From Rhodanobacter sp. AS-Z3 (GTDB lineage: Bacteria; Pseudomonadota; Gammaproteobacteria; Xanthomonadales; Rhodanobacteraceae), in NCBI RefSeq assembly GCF_029224025.1, contig NZ_CP119392.1, forward strand, positions 2,689,001-2,753,000: a stretch of DNA of 64,000 nt. Reading direction: 5' to 3'. Below are positions 26,774 to 35,888 of the stretch, piece by piece (position 1 is the stretch's first letter; every line of letters starts with the position of its first letter). The position numbers and the translations under genes were made by a program. The notes beneath the pieces are model-generated. The model was given only the letters and a program-made list of their open reading frames with translations, was not told the origin of the DNA and did no database searches.

Positions 26774-27781
26774 ATGTCCGACCCCTTGCTCCAGCCACGA
26801 CCTGAGGGACTGTATTGTCCCGTCGGCGACTTCTTCATCGACCCCTTGCTGCCGGTGGCGCAGGCGGTGGTGACGCATGCGCATGGCGACCACGCGCGCT
26901 CAGGCAGTAGCCGCTATCAGGTGGCGGCGGCTGGCCTGGGGCTGATGCGCGAGCGGTTGGGGGCGGCAGCAGCCATTGACGCCCATGCCTACGGCGAGCC
27001 ATTTGCGATGGGCGCGGTGACGGTGTCGCTGCATCCCGCCGGCCATGTGCTCGGCTCGGCTCAGGTGCGCATGGAGTACGCCGGTCGGGTGGTGGTGGTT
27101 TCCGGTGACTACAAGCGTGAGCCCGACCCCACCTGTACTCCATTCGAGGCAGTGCCATGCGATGTGTTCGTCACCGAATCCACGTTCGGCCTGCCGGTGT
27201 ATCGCTGGCCACCGATGGATCAGGTGATCGACGAGCTGCTGGCATGGTGTGACGACTGCGCACGAAGGAAGATACCCGCGGTGCTGTTCTGCTACGCACT
27301 GGGCAAGGCGCAGCGGATTCTGGCCGAGCTGGCCCGGCGCACCGGTCGCACGGTGCATCTGCACGGCGCGATGCTGCGCCTGGTCGAAAGCTACCGCGAG
27401 GCGGGCGTGGTGATGGTGCCGACCGAACCGGTGAGCGAGTCCGCGCACGGCCGTGACTTTGCCGGCGAACTGATCATGGCGCCGCCCTCGGCCGCGGGCT
27501 CGCCGTGGATGAAGCGCTTCGCCAAAGCCTCGACCGGATTCGCCTCGGGCTGGATGCAGATACGCGGCAACCGCCGCCGTCGCGGCTATGACCGCGGTTT
27601 CGTGGTGTCCGACCACGCCGACTGGCCGGGACTGCTGCGCAGCATCGAGGAAAGCCAGGCCAGCCGTATCTATGTCACCCACGGCGACGGCGAGACCTTG
27701 ATCCGGCATCTGCGCGACCAGGGCCACGACGCAGTGGCACTGCGCGTGCTGCGCGGGACCGACGCCGAGAGCGGCGGCTGA
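26774..27781 (+). CDS. Ligase-associated DNA exonuclease (metallo-beta-lactamase fold)
   Basis: A 335-aa protein of the MBL/beta-CASP type with the metal site VVTHAHGDHA, the second His in HPAGHVLGSAQV, the Asp in SGDYK and C-terminal VVSDHADWPGL and THGD. It is the first gene of the four-gene Lhr cluster (exonuclease, ligase, helicase, phosphoesterase), a DNA repair operon known from Pseudomonas and others. Its stop overlaps the ligase start (TGATG). Confidence 0.92.
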   Translation: MSDPLLQPRPEGLYCPVGDFFIDPLLPVAQAVVTHAHGDHARSGSSRYQVAAAGLGLMRERLGAAAAIDAHAYGEPFAMGAVTVSLHPAGHVLGSAQVRMEYAGRVVVVSGDYKREPDPTCTPFEAVPCDVFVTESTFGLPVYRWPPMDQVIDELLAWCDDCARRKIPAVLFCYALGKAQRILAELARRTGRTVHLHGAMLRLVESYREAGVVMVPTEPVSESAHGRDFAGELIMAPPSAAGSPWMKRFAKASTGFASGWMQIRGNRRRRGYDRGFVVSDHADWPGLLRSIEESQASRIYVTHGDGETLIRHLRDQGHDAVALRVLRGTDAESGG

Positions 27782-29376
27782 TGCGTCGCTTCGCGGCCCT
27801 CTATGCCGAGCTGGATCGAACCAGCTCCACGCTGGCCAAACGCGAGGCGATCGTGACGTATCTGCGCCACGCACCGCCAGCGGATGCGGCGTGGGCGGCC
27901 TACGTGTTGGGCGGCGGCAAGCTGCGCCGGTTGGCGAAATCCGGCGAGCTACGCCAGGCGCTGGCCGAGGCAACCGGCTACGCGGACTGGCTGATCGACG
28001 AAAGCTACGAACAGGTGGGCGACTTGGCCGAGACGATCGCGCTGATGCTGCCGGCCGGCGACGGCAAACTGTCCGCGGTGCCGCTGCAAAACTGGATGGA
28101 GGAACGCCTGCCCGAACTGGGGCGGCTGGCGAGTGACGCGCGCATCAAGCGGCTACAGGCGTGGTGGGCAGCGCTGCTGCCGGCGCAGGTGTTTCTGCTC
28201 AACAAACTGATCACCGGTTCGCTACGCGTGGGCGTGTCGCACAAGCTGGTGGTGCAGGCAATCGCCCATTGGTCCGGCCAACCTACCGACCTGATCGCCC
28301 ATCGCATGAGCGGGGACTGGCGCCCTTCCGCCGATGCGTTGAACGCGCTGGCCCAGCCACCCGGCGAAGACGAGCATCTGGCCGACCGGCCCTACCCGTT
28401 CTTCCTCGCCTCACCCCTGGAGCACGAAGTGCACACGCTGGGCGAGCGCGACGAGTGGCTGGCGGAATGGAAATGGGATGGCATTCGCGCGCAACTGATG
28501 CGCCGCGGCGACAGTGTGGATTTGTGGTCGCGTGGCGAAGAACGTCTGGACGGCCGTTTCCCCGAGATCGAACGCGCGGCATTTTCGCTGCCGGCGCAAG
28601 CGGTGCTGGATGGCGAAGTGCTGGCGTGGGATGCAGTGGCCCAGATCCCGCTGGTGTTCACTGCGCTGCAAAGGCGCATCGGCAAGCTGAAGCCCGGCCC
28701 CAAGCTACTGGCCGATGCGCCGGTACGTTTCATGGCCTACGACGTGCTGGAGCACGAAGGCATTGATTTGCGCGAGCAACCGTTGCACGCGCGCCGCGCC
28801 CTGCTCGCCCGTCTGCTGACGTCTACTGATCCGAGCCTGATCCTGTCGCCGGCGATCACCAGCGACTCGTGGTCCGCGCTGACCAGCGAGCGTGAGCAGT
28901 CGCGCGTGCGGCAAACCGAGGGCTTGATGCTGAAACGGCTGGACTCTCCGTATCGTGTGGGTCGCAAGCGCGGCGACTGGTGGAAGTGGAAGGTCGATCC
29001 GCACACGCTGGATGCGGTGCTGCTGTATGCACAGCCGGGGCATGGTCGGCGCAGCGGGCTGTTCACCGATTACAGTTTCGGCGTGTGGGACGGCGAAGCA
29101 CTGGTGACGGTGGCCAAGGCGTATTCCGGACTGGACGACGAGGAGATCGGCAAGCTCGACCGCTGGATCCGCGCGCACACCACCGAGCGCTTCGGCCCGG
29201 TGCGCGCGGTGGAACCGGTGCACGTATTTGAACTGGCGTTCGAGGCGGTGCAGCTGTCCGGCCGCCACAAGTCTGGCGTGGCGGTGCGCTTTCCGCGCAT
29301 CGTGCGCTGGCGTACCGACAAGGGAATCGGCGATGCCGACAAGCTCGACGACCTCCGCCGCCTGGCATCGGGCTGA
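27781..29376 (+). CDS. ATP-dependent DNA ligase of the Lhr cluster
   Basis: A 531-aa ligase with the adenylation Lys231 in EWKWDGIRAQL, further nucleotidyltransferase motifs (LDGEVLAWD, EGLMLKRLDSPY, WWKWK) and a C-terminal OB domain. The N-terminal 200 residues form the DNA-binding domain (VLLNKLITGSLRVGVSHKL). It seals nicks with ATP and is separate from the essential NAD-dependent LigA. It overlaps the exonuclease by 1 nt and the helicase by 44 nt. Confidence 0.95.
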   Translation: MRRFAALYAELDRTSSTLAKREAIVTYLRHAPPADAAWAAYVLGGGKLRRLAKSGELRQALAEATGYADWLIDESYEQVGDLAETIALMLPAGDGKLSAVPLQNWMEERLPELGRLASDARIKRLQAWWAALLPAQVFLLNKLITGSLRVGVSHKLVVQAIAHWSGQPTDLIAHRMSGDWRPSADALNALAQPPGEDEHLADRPYPFFLASPLEHEVHTLGERDEWLAEWKWDGIRAQLMRRGDSVDLWSRGEERLDGRFPEIERAAFSLPAQAVLDGEVLAWDAVAQIPLVFTALQRRIGKLKPGPKLLADAPVRFMAYDVLEHEGIDLREQPLHARRALLARLLTSTDPSLILSPAITSDSWSALTSEREQSRVRQTEGLMLKRLDSPYRVGRKRGDWWKWKVDPHTLDAVLLYAQPGHGRRSGLFTDYSFGVWDGEALVTVAKAYSGLDDEEIGKLDRWIRAHTTERFGPVRAVEPVHVFELAFEAVQLSGRHKSGVAVRFPRIVRWRTDKGIGDADKLDDLRRLASG

Positions 29377-31777
29377 GGCCCGCCTGCGCGCGTGGTTCGC
29401 CACGCTCGAGCGCAAGCCGGCGGCTTTCCAGCGTGCGGCATGGCGGGCGTGGGCGGACGGCCAGAACGGCTTGATCCACGCACCCACCGGCACCGGCAAG
29501 ACGTTGGCTGCCGTTGGTGGTCCGCTGATTGATGCCGTGCTGCGGCCGCAACGCGGGCTGCAGTTGCTGTGGATCACCCCGCTGCGCTCGCTGGCCACGG
29601 ATACCGCACAGCACCTCGCCACCGCGGTGGAAGCGATGGAACTGCCGTGGCGGGTGCTGCGCCGCACCGGCGACAGCAGCAGCAGCGAGCGCGCGAAGCT
29701 GCGTCGCGGTGACTGCGAGTTGCTGGTGACCACGCCGGAAAGCCTGGCCCTGCTGCTCAGCTACCCCGACGCAGCCGAACGCTTCCGGCACCTGCGTGGC
29801 GTGGTGGTGGATGAATGGCACGAATTGATCGGCAACAAGCGTGGCACCTTGCTGCAGCTCGGTCTGTCTCGCTTGCGTGCGCTGCAGCCCGAGGTACGTA
29901 TTTGGGGCCTGTCGGCCACGCTGGGCAATCTCGATGAGGCGCTGGCTACGCTGGCTGGTGAAGGCGTACTGATTGGTGGCGGCGCCAACAAGCGCGTGCA
30001 GATCGAAACCGCCCTGCCCGATGAAGGCGAACGCTTTCCGTGGGCGGGTCATCTCGGTCTGAAGCAACTGGCGCGCGTCTTGAAAGCGGTGCTGAAAGTA
30101 CGCTCGGCGCTGGTGTTCGCCAACACCCGTTCGCAGGCCGAGCTGTGGCACGAAGCGCTGGCCTCGGTGTGGCCCGAAGCACCGGAAACATTGGCGATCC
30201 ACCACGGCTCGATCGATCCCAAGCTGCGCTTCGCCACCGAAGAAGGTTTGCGCCAGGGCACGCTGCGCTGCGTGGTGGCCACCTCCAGCCTTGATCTGGG
30301 CGTGGACTTTTCGAGTGTGGATCGGGTGATCCAGATCGGCAGTCCCAAGGGCGTGGCGCGACTGCTGCAGCGTGCCGGTCGCAGCGGTCATGCGCCCGGT
30401 CTGCCGTCGAAAATCCTGTGCGTACCAACCCATCTGCTGGAACTGGCCGAAATTGCCGCCGCGCGGCGTGCGCTGGCAAAACATCATCTGGAACCGCGCC
30501 GGCCGCTGCGTGGCTGCCTGGACGTGCTTGCGCAGCACCTGCTGACGCGTGCGCTCGGTGGCGGTTTCGAGGCTGACCAGGCCTATGCGGAAATCGCCAA
30601 CACGCGTGCCTACGCGCAACTGCCGCGAGCGCAGTTCGATGCGGTACTGGCGTATCTGCAACACGGCGGCACGGCCCTGGCCGGCTACCCGGAATATCAA
30701 AAACTGCAACGCGACGCGGGCGGCCGCTACGTCGTCGAAAGCAGTCGAGTGGCGCGACTGCACCGCTTGTCCATCGGCACCATCACCGCCGACGGCAGCC
30801 TGCAGGTGCGCTACCTGAAAGGCGCCCGACTGGGCGCGGTGGAAGAGAGCTTCGTATCACGGCTGCGCCCGGGCGATCGCTTCCTGTTCGCCGGTCGCAA
30901 CCTGGAACTGGTGCGCGTGAAGGACATGACTGCCTACGTACGCAAGGCATCCAACCGTCAAGGCGGCGTGCCGCGCTGGATGGGCGGGCGGCTGCCGCTG
31001 TCCGGCGAACTCTCTGCCGAACTGCGGCGCACCCTTGCCGATGTCGATGCACCGGAGGCGGAGATGCGCGCACTGCAGCCGTTGCTGGCGATCCAGCGAC
31101 AACAATCGCGGGTACCGGCCGAAGACGAGCTGCTGATCGAACGCTGCCACACGCGCGAGGGCGAGTATCTGTTCGTCTATCCGTTCGCCGGGCGGCTGGC
31201 ACATGAAGGCCTGGCCGCCGTACTCGGCTATCGGCTTTCGCAGCTGGCCAAAGCCGATTACGGCTACGCCATCAACGATTACGGTCTGGCGATCACCGCC
31301 CGCAAGTTGCCACCGCTCGATGCCGCTGCGATGCGCCAGCTGCTGCATCCGTGGCAGCTGCGGCGTGACATTCGCGCCAGCATCAACCTCACCGAACTGG
31401 CACGGCGGCAGTTTCGCGAGGTGGCGCGCGTGGCCGGGCTGGTCTTCAACGGCTACCCCGGCAGCGGCAAGACGCTGCGCCAGCTGCAGGTATCCAGCGG
31501 CCTGCTGTTCGACGTGCTGCGCCGGCATGATCCCGATCATCCGCTGCTGTGGCAGGCGGAACGCGAGGTGCTGGACCAGCAGCTGGACTACGCCCGCCTG
31601 CGCGACTGCCTGATTCGCTGCGCGCGCCATCGGCTGTTGTGGGTGGAAACACCCCGACTGAGCCCGCTCGCGTTTCCCCTGTGGGTGGAACGCTTGCGCG
31701 GCGGGGTGCATGCGGATGACTGGAAGAGTCGCGTCGAGCGGATGTTAGCCAGTCTGGAAAAGGCAACCAACCGATGA
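29333..31777 (+). CDS. Ligase-associated DEXH-box DNA helicase (Lhr family)
   Basis: An 814-aa superfamily 2 helicase with Walker A HAPTGTGKT, DEWH box (VVVDEWHELIG), motif III GLSATLGN and motif VI QRAGRSGHAPG, followed by the winged-helix and Lhr-specific C-terminal domains. Length fits the ligase-associated Lhr-Core group, about 810-830 residues, not long E. coli Lhr. The start at 29333 lies within the ligase gene; no later ATG or GTG precedes the conserved part. It translocates 3'-5' on ssDNA and unwinds hybrids in characterised relatives. Confidence 0.94.
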   Translation: MPTSSTTSAAWHRAEARLRAWFATLERKPAAFQRAAWRAWADGQNGLIHAPTGTGKTLAAVGGPLIDAVLRPQRGLQLLWITPLRSLATDTAQHLATAVEAMELPWRVLRRTGDSSSSERAKLRRGDCELLVTTPESLALLLSYPDAAERFRHLRGVVVDEWHELIGNKRGTLLQLGLSRLRALQPEVRIWGLSATLGNLDEALATLAGEGVLIGGGANKRVQIETALPDEGERFPWAGHLGLKQLARVLKAVLKVRSALVFANTRSQAELWHEALASVWPEAPETLAIHHGSIDPKLRFATEEGLRQGTLRCVVATSSLDLGVDFSSVDRVIQIGSPKGVARLLQRAGRSGHAPGLPSKILCVPTHLLELAEIAAARRALAKHHLEPRRPLRGCLDVLAQHLLTRALGGGFEADQAYAEIANTRAYAQLPRAQFDAVLAYLQHGGTALAGYPEYQKLQRDAGGRYVVESSRVARLHRLSIGTITADGSLQVRYLKGARLGAVEESFVSRLRPGDRFLFAGRNLELVRVKDMTAYVRKASNRQGGVPRWMGGRLPLSGELSAELRRTLADVDAPEAEMRALQPLLAIQRQQSRVPAEDELLIERCHTREGEYLFVYPFAGRLAHEGLAAVLGYRLSQLAKADYGYAINDYGLAITARKLPPLDAAAMRQLLHPWQLRRDIRASINLTELARRQFREVARVAGLVFNGYPGSGKTLRQLQVSSGLLFDVLRRHDPDHPLLWQAEREVLDQQLDYARLRDCLIRCARHRLLWVETPRLSPLAFPLWVERLRGGVHADDWKSRVERMLASLEKATNR

Positions 31778-32436
31778 ATGAGATGCGCCTGGAGATCGCT
31801 GGGGAATCGCTGGAATTGCACGCAGAGCGCGCAGCATATTGGCGCCACGCGAAATGCCTGCTGGTAGCCGACGTGCATTTCGGCAAGGGCGCGGTTCTTC
31901 GCCGTGCCGGGATCACCGTGCCTACCGGACAAACCTTGGCTGACCTTGGTCGTCTCGATGACCTGATCGCTCACTACCAGCCTGCCCAACTGATCGTGTT
32001 GGGCGATCTGGTGCACGGAACAGCGCCGCGGGATGCACCGTGGATCGGTCAGGTCAGCGCGTGGCGACAGCGTCATGCCGACGTCGACATGCGCTTGATT
32101 GCCGGCAATCACGACCGCCATTTCGACACTCGACGGCTGGGTTTCGAAATGGTCGGCGACGCACTGGCCATGCCACCGTTCCTGCTGCGCCACGAGCCGG
32201 GTGCCGTCGCTGGAAGCTATGTGTTGGCCGGCCACGTGCACCCTGGCACGACCTTGCGCGACGGCTGGCGACGCCATCGCGTGCCCGCCTTCCGGTTTGC
32301 AGACGATGCTGGGTTGCTGCCCTCGTTCGGAACGCTGACCGGTCTGCACGAGACGCCAGTGCAGCCAGGCGAACGAATCGTGGCGGTCACGCCCGGCGGG
32401 TTGCTGCCGTTGGGCGCCGCCAGCCGGCGTGAATGA
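31774..32436 (+). CDS. Ligase-associated metallophosphoesterase (PdeM-like)
   Basis: A 220-aa calcineurin-like phosphoesterase with motifs LLVADVHFGKG, VLGDLVHG, AGNHDRH and LAGHVHPG. It is the last member of the Lhr cluster and overlaps the helicase stop by 4 nt. Relatives have manganese-dependent phosphodiesterase/phosphatase activity. A bidirectional terminator follows. Confidence 0.93.
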   Translation: MNEMRLEIAGESLELHAERAAYWRHAKCLLVADVHFGKGAVLRRAGITVPTGQTLADLGRLDDLIAHYQPAQLIVLGDLVHGTAPRDAPWIGQVSAWRQRHADVDMRLIAGNHDRHFDTRRLGFEMVGDALAMPPFLLRHEPGAVAGSYVLAGHVHPGTTLRDGWRRHRVPAFRFADDAGLLPSFGTLTGLHETPVQPGERIVAVTPGGLLPLGAASRRE

Positions 32437-32456
32437 ATTGCAGCGACCGCATAAAA

Positions 32457-32483
32457 AAAACCCCGCACAGGATGCGGGGTTTT
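32457..32483. terminator. Bidirectional terminator between Lhr operon and cold-shock gene
   Basis: An 11-bp stem, AAAACCCCGCA (32457-32467) against TGCGGGGTTTT (32473-32483), with a 5-nt loop. An A8 run starts at 32453 on the left and a T4 run ends the right arm, so it serves both convergent transcripts. Confidence 0.88.
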
Positions 32484-32515
32484 CAATCGTGCTTGGCAAG
32501 GCTTAATCAGACAGA

Positions 32516-32719
32516 TCAGGCAGCTTCAACCGCCGACGCCTGGGCACCCTTGGGCCCCTGGGTGACTTCGAACTGCACGCGCTGACCTTCCTGCAGGCTG
32601 CGGAAGCCCTTGGTATTGATCGCCGAAAAATGGACGAACACGTCCGCACTGCCATCCTCGGGTGCGATGAACCCGAACCCCTTGGCATCGTTGAACCACT
32701 TGACCGTACCAAAACTCAT
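32516..32719 (-). CDS. Cold-shock domain protein (CspA family)
   Basis: A 67-aa single cold-shock domain: [20 protein letters not shown], with RNP1 KGFGFI and RNP2 VFVHF, Trp8 and Phe residues for nucleic-acid stacking. It acts as an RNA chaperone; whether it is cold-induced is unknown. The ATG at 32719 is the family start. The 154 bp up to the next gene would give a long 5' leader, common in this family. A possible promoter (TTGCAA, 18 nt, TATTTT on the minus strand, near 32800-32830) is weak. Confidence 0.93.
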   Translation of the reverse strand: MSFGTVKWFNDAKGFGFIAPEDGSADVFVHFSAINTKGFRSLQEGQRVQFEVTQGPKGAQASAVEAA

Positions 32720-32873
32720 TGCGAGAACCTCTGGATACATGGAGTGAGTACGCCAGGTTTTTACGCGGTTCATCCCCCGGTTGGCCGCCCTGACCGCGGG
32801 GAAAATAGCAAGATGTGAAGACCAATTGCAATACGAATATGTCGTGTGAGTGCAACAACTCCGCCGATGGTTC

Positions 32874-33635
32874 TCAGAGCTGCAGCAACTTGCCCAGAAT
32901 GCGCGGCACTTCAGCGGTGGCGGCAGCGAGATGGGCGAAGATTTCCTCGATGCTGATTTCCGCCTCGTCACCGCAGCCGGCGGCGAAGTTTGCCACCAGT
33001 GCCAGGCAGGCATAATCCAACCCCAGCTCCCGTGCCAGCACAGCCTCGGGCATGCCGGTCATGCCGACCAGGTCGCAGCCGTCGCGCTTCATGCGGGCGA
33101 TCTCGGCGCGTGTTTCCAGTCGCGGCCCCTGAGTGGCACCGTAGCAGCCGCTACCGATGACCCCAACGTTGGCTGCGTGCGCCGCTTCCAGCAACTGCTG
33201 ACGCAACGACTCGGTATACGGCTCGCTGAAGTCGATGTGCTTCACCTCGGCGCCGTCGACATCGCAGAAGCTGGTGAAGCGTCCGTGGGTGTAGTCGACC
33301 AATTGATCGGGCACCACAATCACCTGCGGACCCATGTCGCCGCGAATACCACCGACGGCATTGACGCCGATCACCCGGCGCGCGCCCAGGCTGTGCAGCG
33401 CCCACACGTTGGCTCGGTAGTTGACCCGATGCGGCGGCAGCGTGTGGCTTTCGCCATGGCGGGCGAGGAAGGCGATGCGCTTGCCGACGAAGTCACCAAT
33501 CACGATGTCGCCGGAGGCCGGGCCGTATGGTGTGTCTACCGTGTACCGCTCGGCGTTCTCCAGCCCCGGAAAGTTGTACAGGCCGCTGCCGCCGATGACG
33601 GCCAGGTCGATGGAAGTTGGCTCAAGATGGGACAT
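32874..33635 (-). CDS. S-methyl-5'-thioadenosine/thioinosine phosphorylase (MTAP/MTIP family)
   Basis: A 253-aa purine nucleoside phosphorylase family II enzyme: [17 protein letters not shown] at the N-terminus, [27 protein letters not shown], and [13 protein letters not shown] with [14 protein letters not shown]. It cleaves methylthioadenosine or methylthioinosine for methionine/purine salvage; in xanthomonads and pseudomonads this type often prefers methylthioinosine. It sits upstream of the cold-shock gene in the same direction. Confidence 0.88.
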   Translation of the reverse strand: MSHLEPTSIDLAVIGGSGLYNFPGLENAERYTVDTPYGPASGDIVIGDFVGKRIAFLARHGESHTLPPHRVNYRANVWALHSLGARRVIGVNAVGGIRGDMGPQVIVVPDQLVDYTHGRFTSFCDVDGAEVKHIDFSEPYTESLRQQLLEAAHAANVGVIGSGCYGATQGPRLETRAEIARMKRDGCDLVGMTGMPEAVLARELGLDYACLALVANFAAGCGDEAEISIEEIFAHLAAATAEVPRILGKLLQL

Positions 33636-33692
33636 CAGAGTGATCCGTCTTCGGGTGGTGGACTAAAACGGTGTTCGCGAGGCTCTGCATTC

Positions 33693-33765
33693 GTAGGGCG
33701 GGCACGGCCCGCCGCACTTTCAATGGTGCTTGCGCTCAACAGCGGCGGGCCCACGCCCGCCCTAC
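33693..33765. repeat. REP-like inverted repeat
   Basis: GTAGGGCGGGCACGGCCCGC starts at 33693 and its near-inverse ends GCCCGCCCTAC at 33765, with 30 bp between. Each half is itself a dyad. It fills the space between the phosphorylase and hpt genes, a usual site for REP elements. Confidence 0.75.
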
Positions 33766-33790
33766 AAAACGCATCGCGTACGGGGCGTTT

Positions 33791-34354
33791 CTACAAGGTG
33801 TTGGCTTCTTTCAACGCGTAGATGCCCGGCAAGTTGCGGCCTTGCTCGTAGTAGTCCATGCCGTAGCCGAACACGAAGCGGTCCGGCAGCTCGACGCCGT
33901 TGAAGTCCGAGGCGATGCCTTCCACCAGCCGGTCGTGCTGCTTGGTGCACAGGCTGGCGATCAATACTTTCTTCGCGCCGCGTTTGTAGCAGTCCTCGCG
34001 AACTTCCTTCAGCGTGTGGCCTTCGTCGAGGATGTCATCAACCAAGAGCACCACGCGATCGGTCAATGACACGATCGGCTCGCGCAACCAGTGCAGTTCG
34101 CTGCCGGTGGTTTCCCCGCGGTAGCGGGTGGCATGCACGTAGTCGAATTCCAGATCGGTGCGGATCGCCAGCGCGAGCTGGCCGGCGAAGATCAGCGCGC
34201 CGTTCATCACGGTGAGGAACACCGCGCGCTCGCCGTTCAGTGCGGCATCGATGCGTTTGCCCATGTCGGCAATCACCGGCGCCAGCGTCTTGCTATCGAA
34301 CAACAGGTCGGACTGAGCCAGTGCATCGCTCAAAGCGGGAGTGGAAGTGTTCAT
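33791..34354 (-). CDS. hpt: Hypoxanthine-guanine phosphoribosyltransferase
   Basis: A 187-aa purine-salvage enzyme with the PRPP-binding loop VVLLVDDILDEGHTL, an N-terminal VMNGALIFAG segment and the C-terminal LPDRFVFGYGMDYYEQGRNL typical of HPRT. It converts hypoxanthine or guanine plus PRPP to IMP or GMP. It overlaps the upstream nagZ stop by 4 nt and is last in a leftward cluster. Confidence 0.93.
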   Translation of the reverse strand: MNTSTPALSDALAQSDLLFDSKTLAPVIADMGKRIDAALNGERAVFLTVMNGALIFAGQLALAIRTDLEFDYVHATRYRGETTGSELHWLREPIVSLTDRVVLLVDDILDEGHTLKEVREDCYKRGAKKVLIASLCTKQHDRLVEGIASDFNGVELPDRFVFGYGMDYYEQGRNLPGIYALKEANTL

Positions 34355-35367
34355 GCGTTTCCTTGGTCGGCGTGCAAGGCCGTGATGCGCGCCACGAAGC
34401 GATCGCGCTGCGGGTTGTCGGTAAGGCCGGCCCAGCTCGGGCCGAGGGTGCCGCGCAGAGCGGCGAGTGAAAGAGGCATCGTGCCAGCGTCGGCAGGCAT
34501 CGCGGCAATCGCTGCCTCGACCACGTCGGGGAAGCAGGCCAGCACCAGATCACAACCGGCATCCAGGTGCGCCCTCACCCGCTCACCCACGCTGCCGGCG
34601 GCACCGGCGGCCGCCATGCTGATGTCGTCGCTGATCACCGCGCCGGTGAAGCCCAGCTCGCCGCGCAGGATCTGTTCGATCCAGATGTTCGAATAGCCGG
34701 CTGGCTGGCTGTCCACCGCGGGATAGGTAACGTGCGCCATCATCACCGCCTCGACGCGTGCCTCGATGCACTCGGCAAACGGGCGCAGGTCGTCGTGGCG
34801 AATCTGTTCCAGGCTGCGTGGGTCGATCGCCGCCACCTTGTGTGTATCGCCAACCACCGAGCCGTGTCCCGGAAAATGTTTGAGCACCGCAGCCATGCCG
34901 CCCAGGTGCATGCCGCGCACATAGGCCTGGCCCAGCTCGGCGGCGATCGCCGGATCGGCGTGGAACGCGCGCAAGCCGATCGCCGCATTGCCGCGCGCAA
35001 GATCAACCACCGGTGCAAAACTGAAATCCACACCGCTGGCGCGCAGCTCGCTGGCCATCACCCAGGCGTGTTCCTCGGCGAGGCGGATCGCTTCGTTGGC
35101 ATCGCGCTGGTACACGGCACCGATGGCCGCCAGCGGCGGCAGGCGCGTGAAGCCGTCACGGAAGCGCTGCACCGGACCGCCTTCCTGATCGACCGCAATC
35201 AGCAGATGATCGCCACCGACTTCACGGATCGAATCGCACAAGGCGATCAGTTGTTCACGCGACTGGTAGTTTCGCGCGAACAGCAACACGCCAGCGACAC
35301 ATGAAGCGCGCAGCCAGGGTTTCTCGTGTTCGGCCAGTGCCAGCCCAGCCACGCCGATCATCAACAT
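34351..35367 (-). CDS. nagZ: Beta-N-acetylhexosaminidase of peptidoglycan recycling
   Basis: A 338-aa GH3 enzyme with the signature KHFPGHGSVVGDTH, substrate-binding DQEGGPVQRFRDGF, and SDDISMAAA containing the nucleophile Asp. It removes GlcNAc from anhydromuropeptides in the cytoplasm. Length matches E. coli NagZ (341 aa). It overlaps the CYTH gene by 7 nt and hpt by 4 nt. Confidence 0.95.
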   Translation of the reverse strand: MLMIGVAGLALAEHEKPWLRASCVAGVLLFARNYQSREQLIALCDSIREVGGDHLLIAVDQEGGPVQRFRDGFTRLPPLAAIGAVYQRDANEAIRLAEEHAWVMASELRASGVDFSFAPVVDLARGNAAIGLRAFHADPAIAAELGQAYVRGMHLGGMAAVLKHFPGHGSVVGDTHKVAAIDPRSLEQIRHDDLRPFAECIEARVEAVMMAHVTYPAVDSQPAGYSNIWIEQILRGELGFTGAVISDDISMAAAGAAGSVGERVRAHLDAGCDLVLACFPDVVEAAIAAMPADAGTMPLSLAALRGTLGPSWAGLTDNPQRDRFVARITALHADQGNA

Positions 35368-35882
35368 GCGGCATCCTCGGCAGCGCGCTCAGCCGGCGAC
35401 CATTGCCGGTACGGGTGCGTGATCAGGTTGACGTTGTAGTAGCGCGTCAGCGCGCTTACTTCGCGGCCCAGCCACGGCGGACGAGGGAATGGCGCGTCAA
35501 CCGCCGGCAACTCGACCTCGGCCACGATCAGGCCGCCGTTGTCGCCGTTGAACTCATCAATCTCGAACAGCACGCCGTCGACGCGGACATGGTGACGGAC
35601 TTTCTCCAGCACACCGTCACACAGGCTCGCCAACATGACCCGCACATCGGCCACCGGCACGGGATAGTCAAACTCGGTGCGCGCGATGCCCGGCGTGGCA
35701 GCCTTGATGTTCAACCAGGCCTTGTCACCGGCCAGACGGGCCCGCACCGAAGCGCGCGCCTGGCCCTCGCGCAGCGCCTGTGCGCCGACCAGATAACCTT
35801 GTGCCATCGCCTCGCTGTGTTCGACGTTTGCGCGCCAACTGTCATCGGCCAACAGAAATTTCCGTTCGATTTCGATACCCAT
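35361..35882 (-). CDS. CYTH-domain protein (triphosphatase-like)
   Basis: A 173-aa protein starting MGIEIERKFLL, the EIERKFL signature of the CYTH/triphosphate tunnel metalloenzyme fold, with alternating charged strands (ASVRARLAGDKAWLNIKA, VLFEIDEFNGDNGGLIVAEVEL). Related bacterial proteins hydrolyse inorganic tripolyphosphate. Position between rlmD and nagZ gives no functional hint. Confidence 0.9.
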   Translation of the reverse strand: MGIEIERKFLLADDSWRANVEHSEAMAQGYLVGAQALREGQARASVRARLAGDKAWLNIKAATPGIARTEFDYPVPVADVRVMLASLCDGVLEKVRHHVRVDGVLFEIDEFNGDNGGLIVAEVELPAVDAPFPRPPWLGREVSALTRYYNVNLITHPYRQWSPAERAAEDAAC

Positions 35883-35888
35883 ACTGAC

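Noticed and set aside
31451..31474. Second Walker A-like sequence (GYPGSGKT) in the Lhr helicase
   Set aside because: It lies in the C-terminal domain at a conserved PGxxKxxRQLQ-type element; the functional P-loop is APTGTGKT near the N-terminus.
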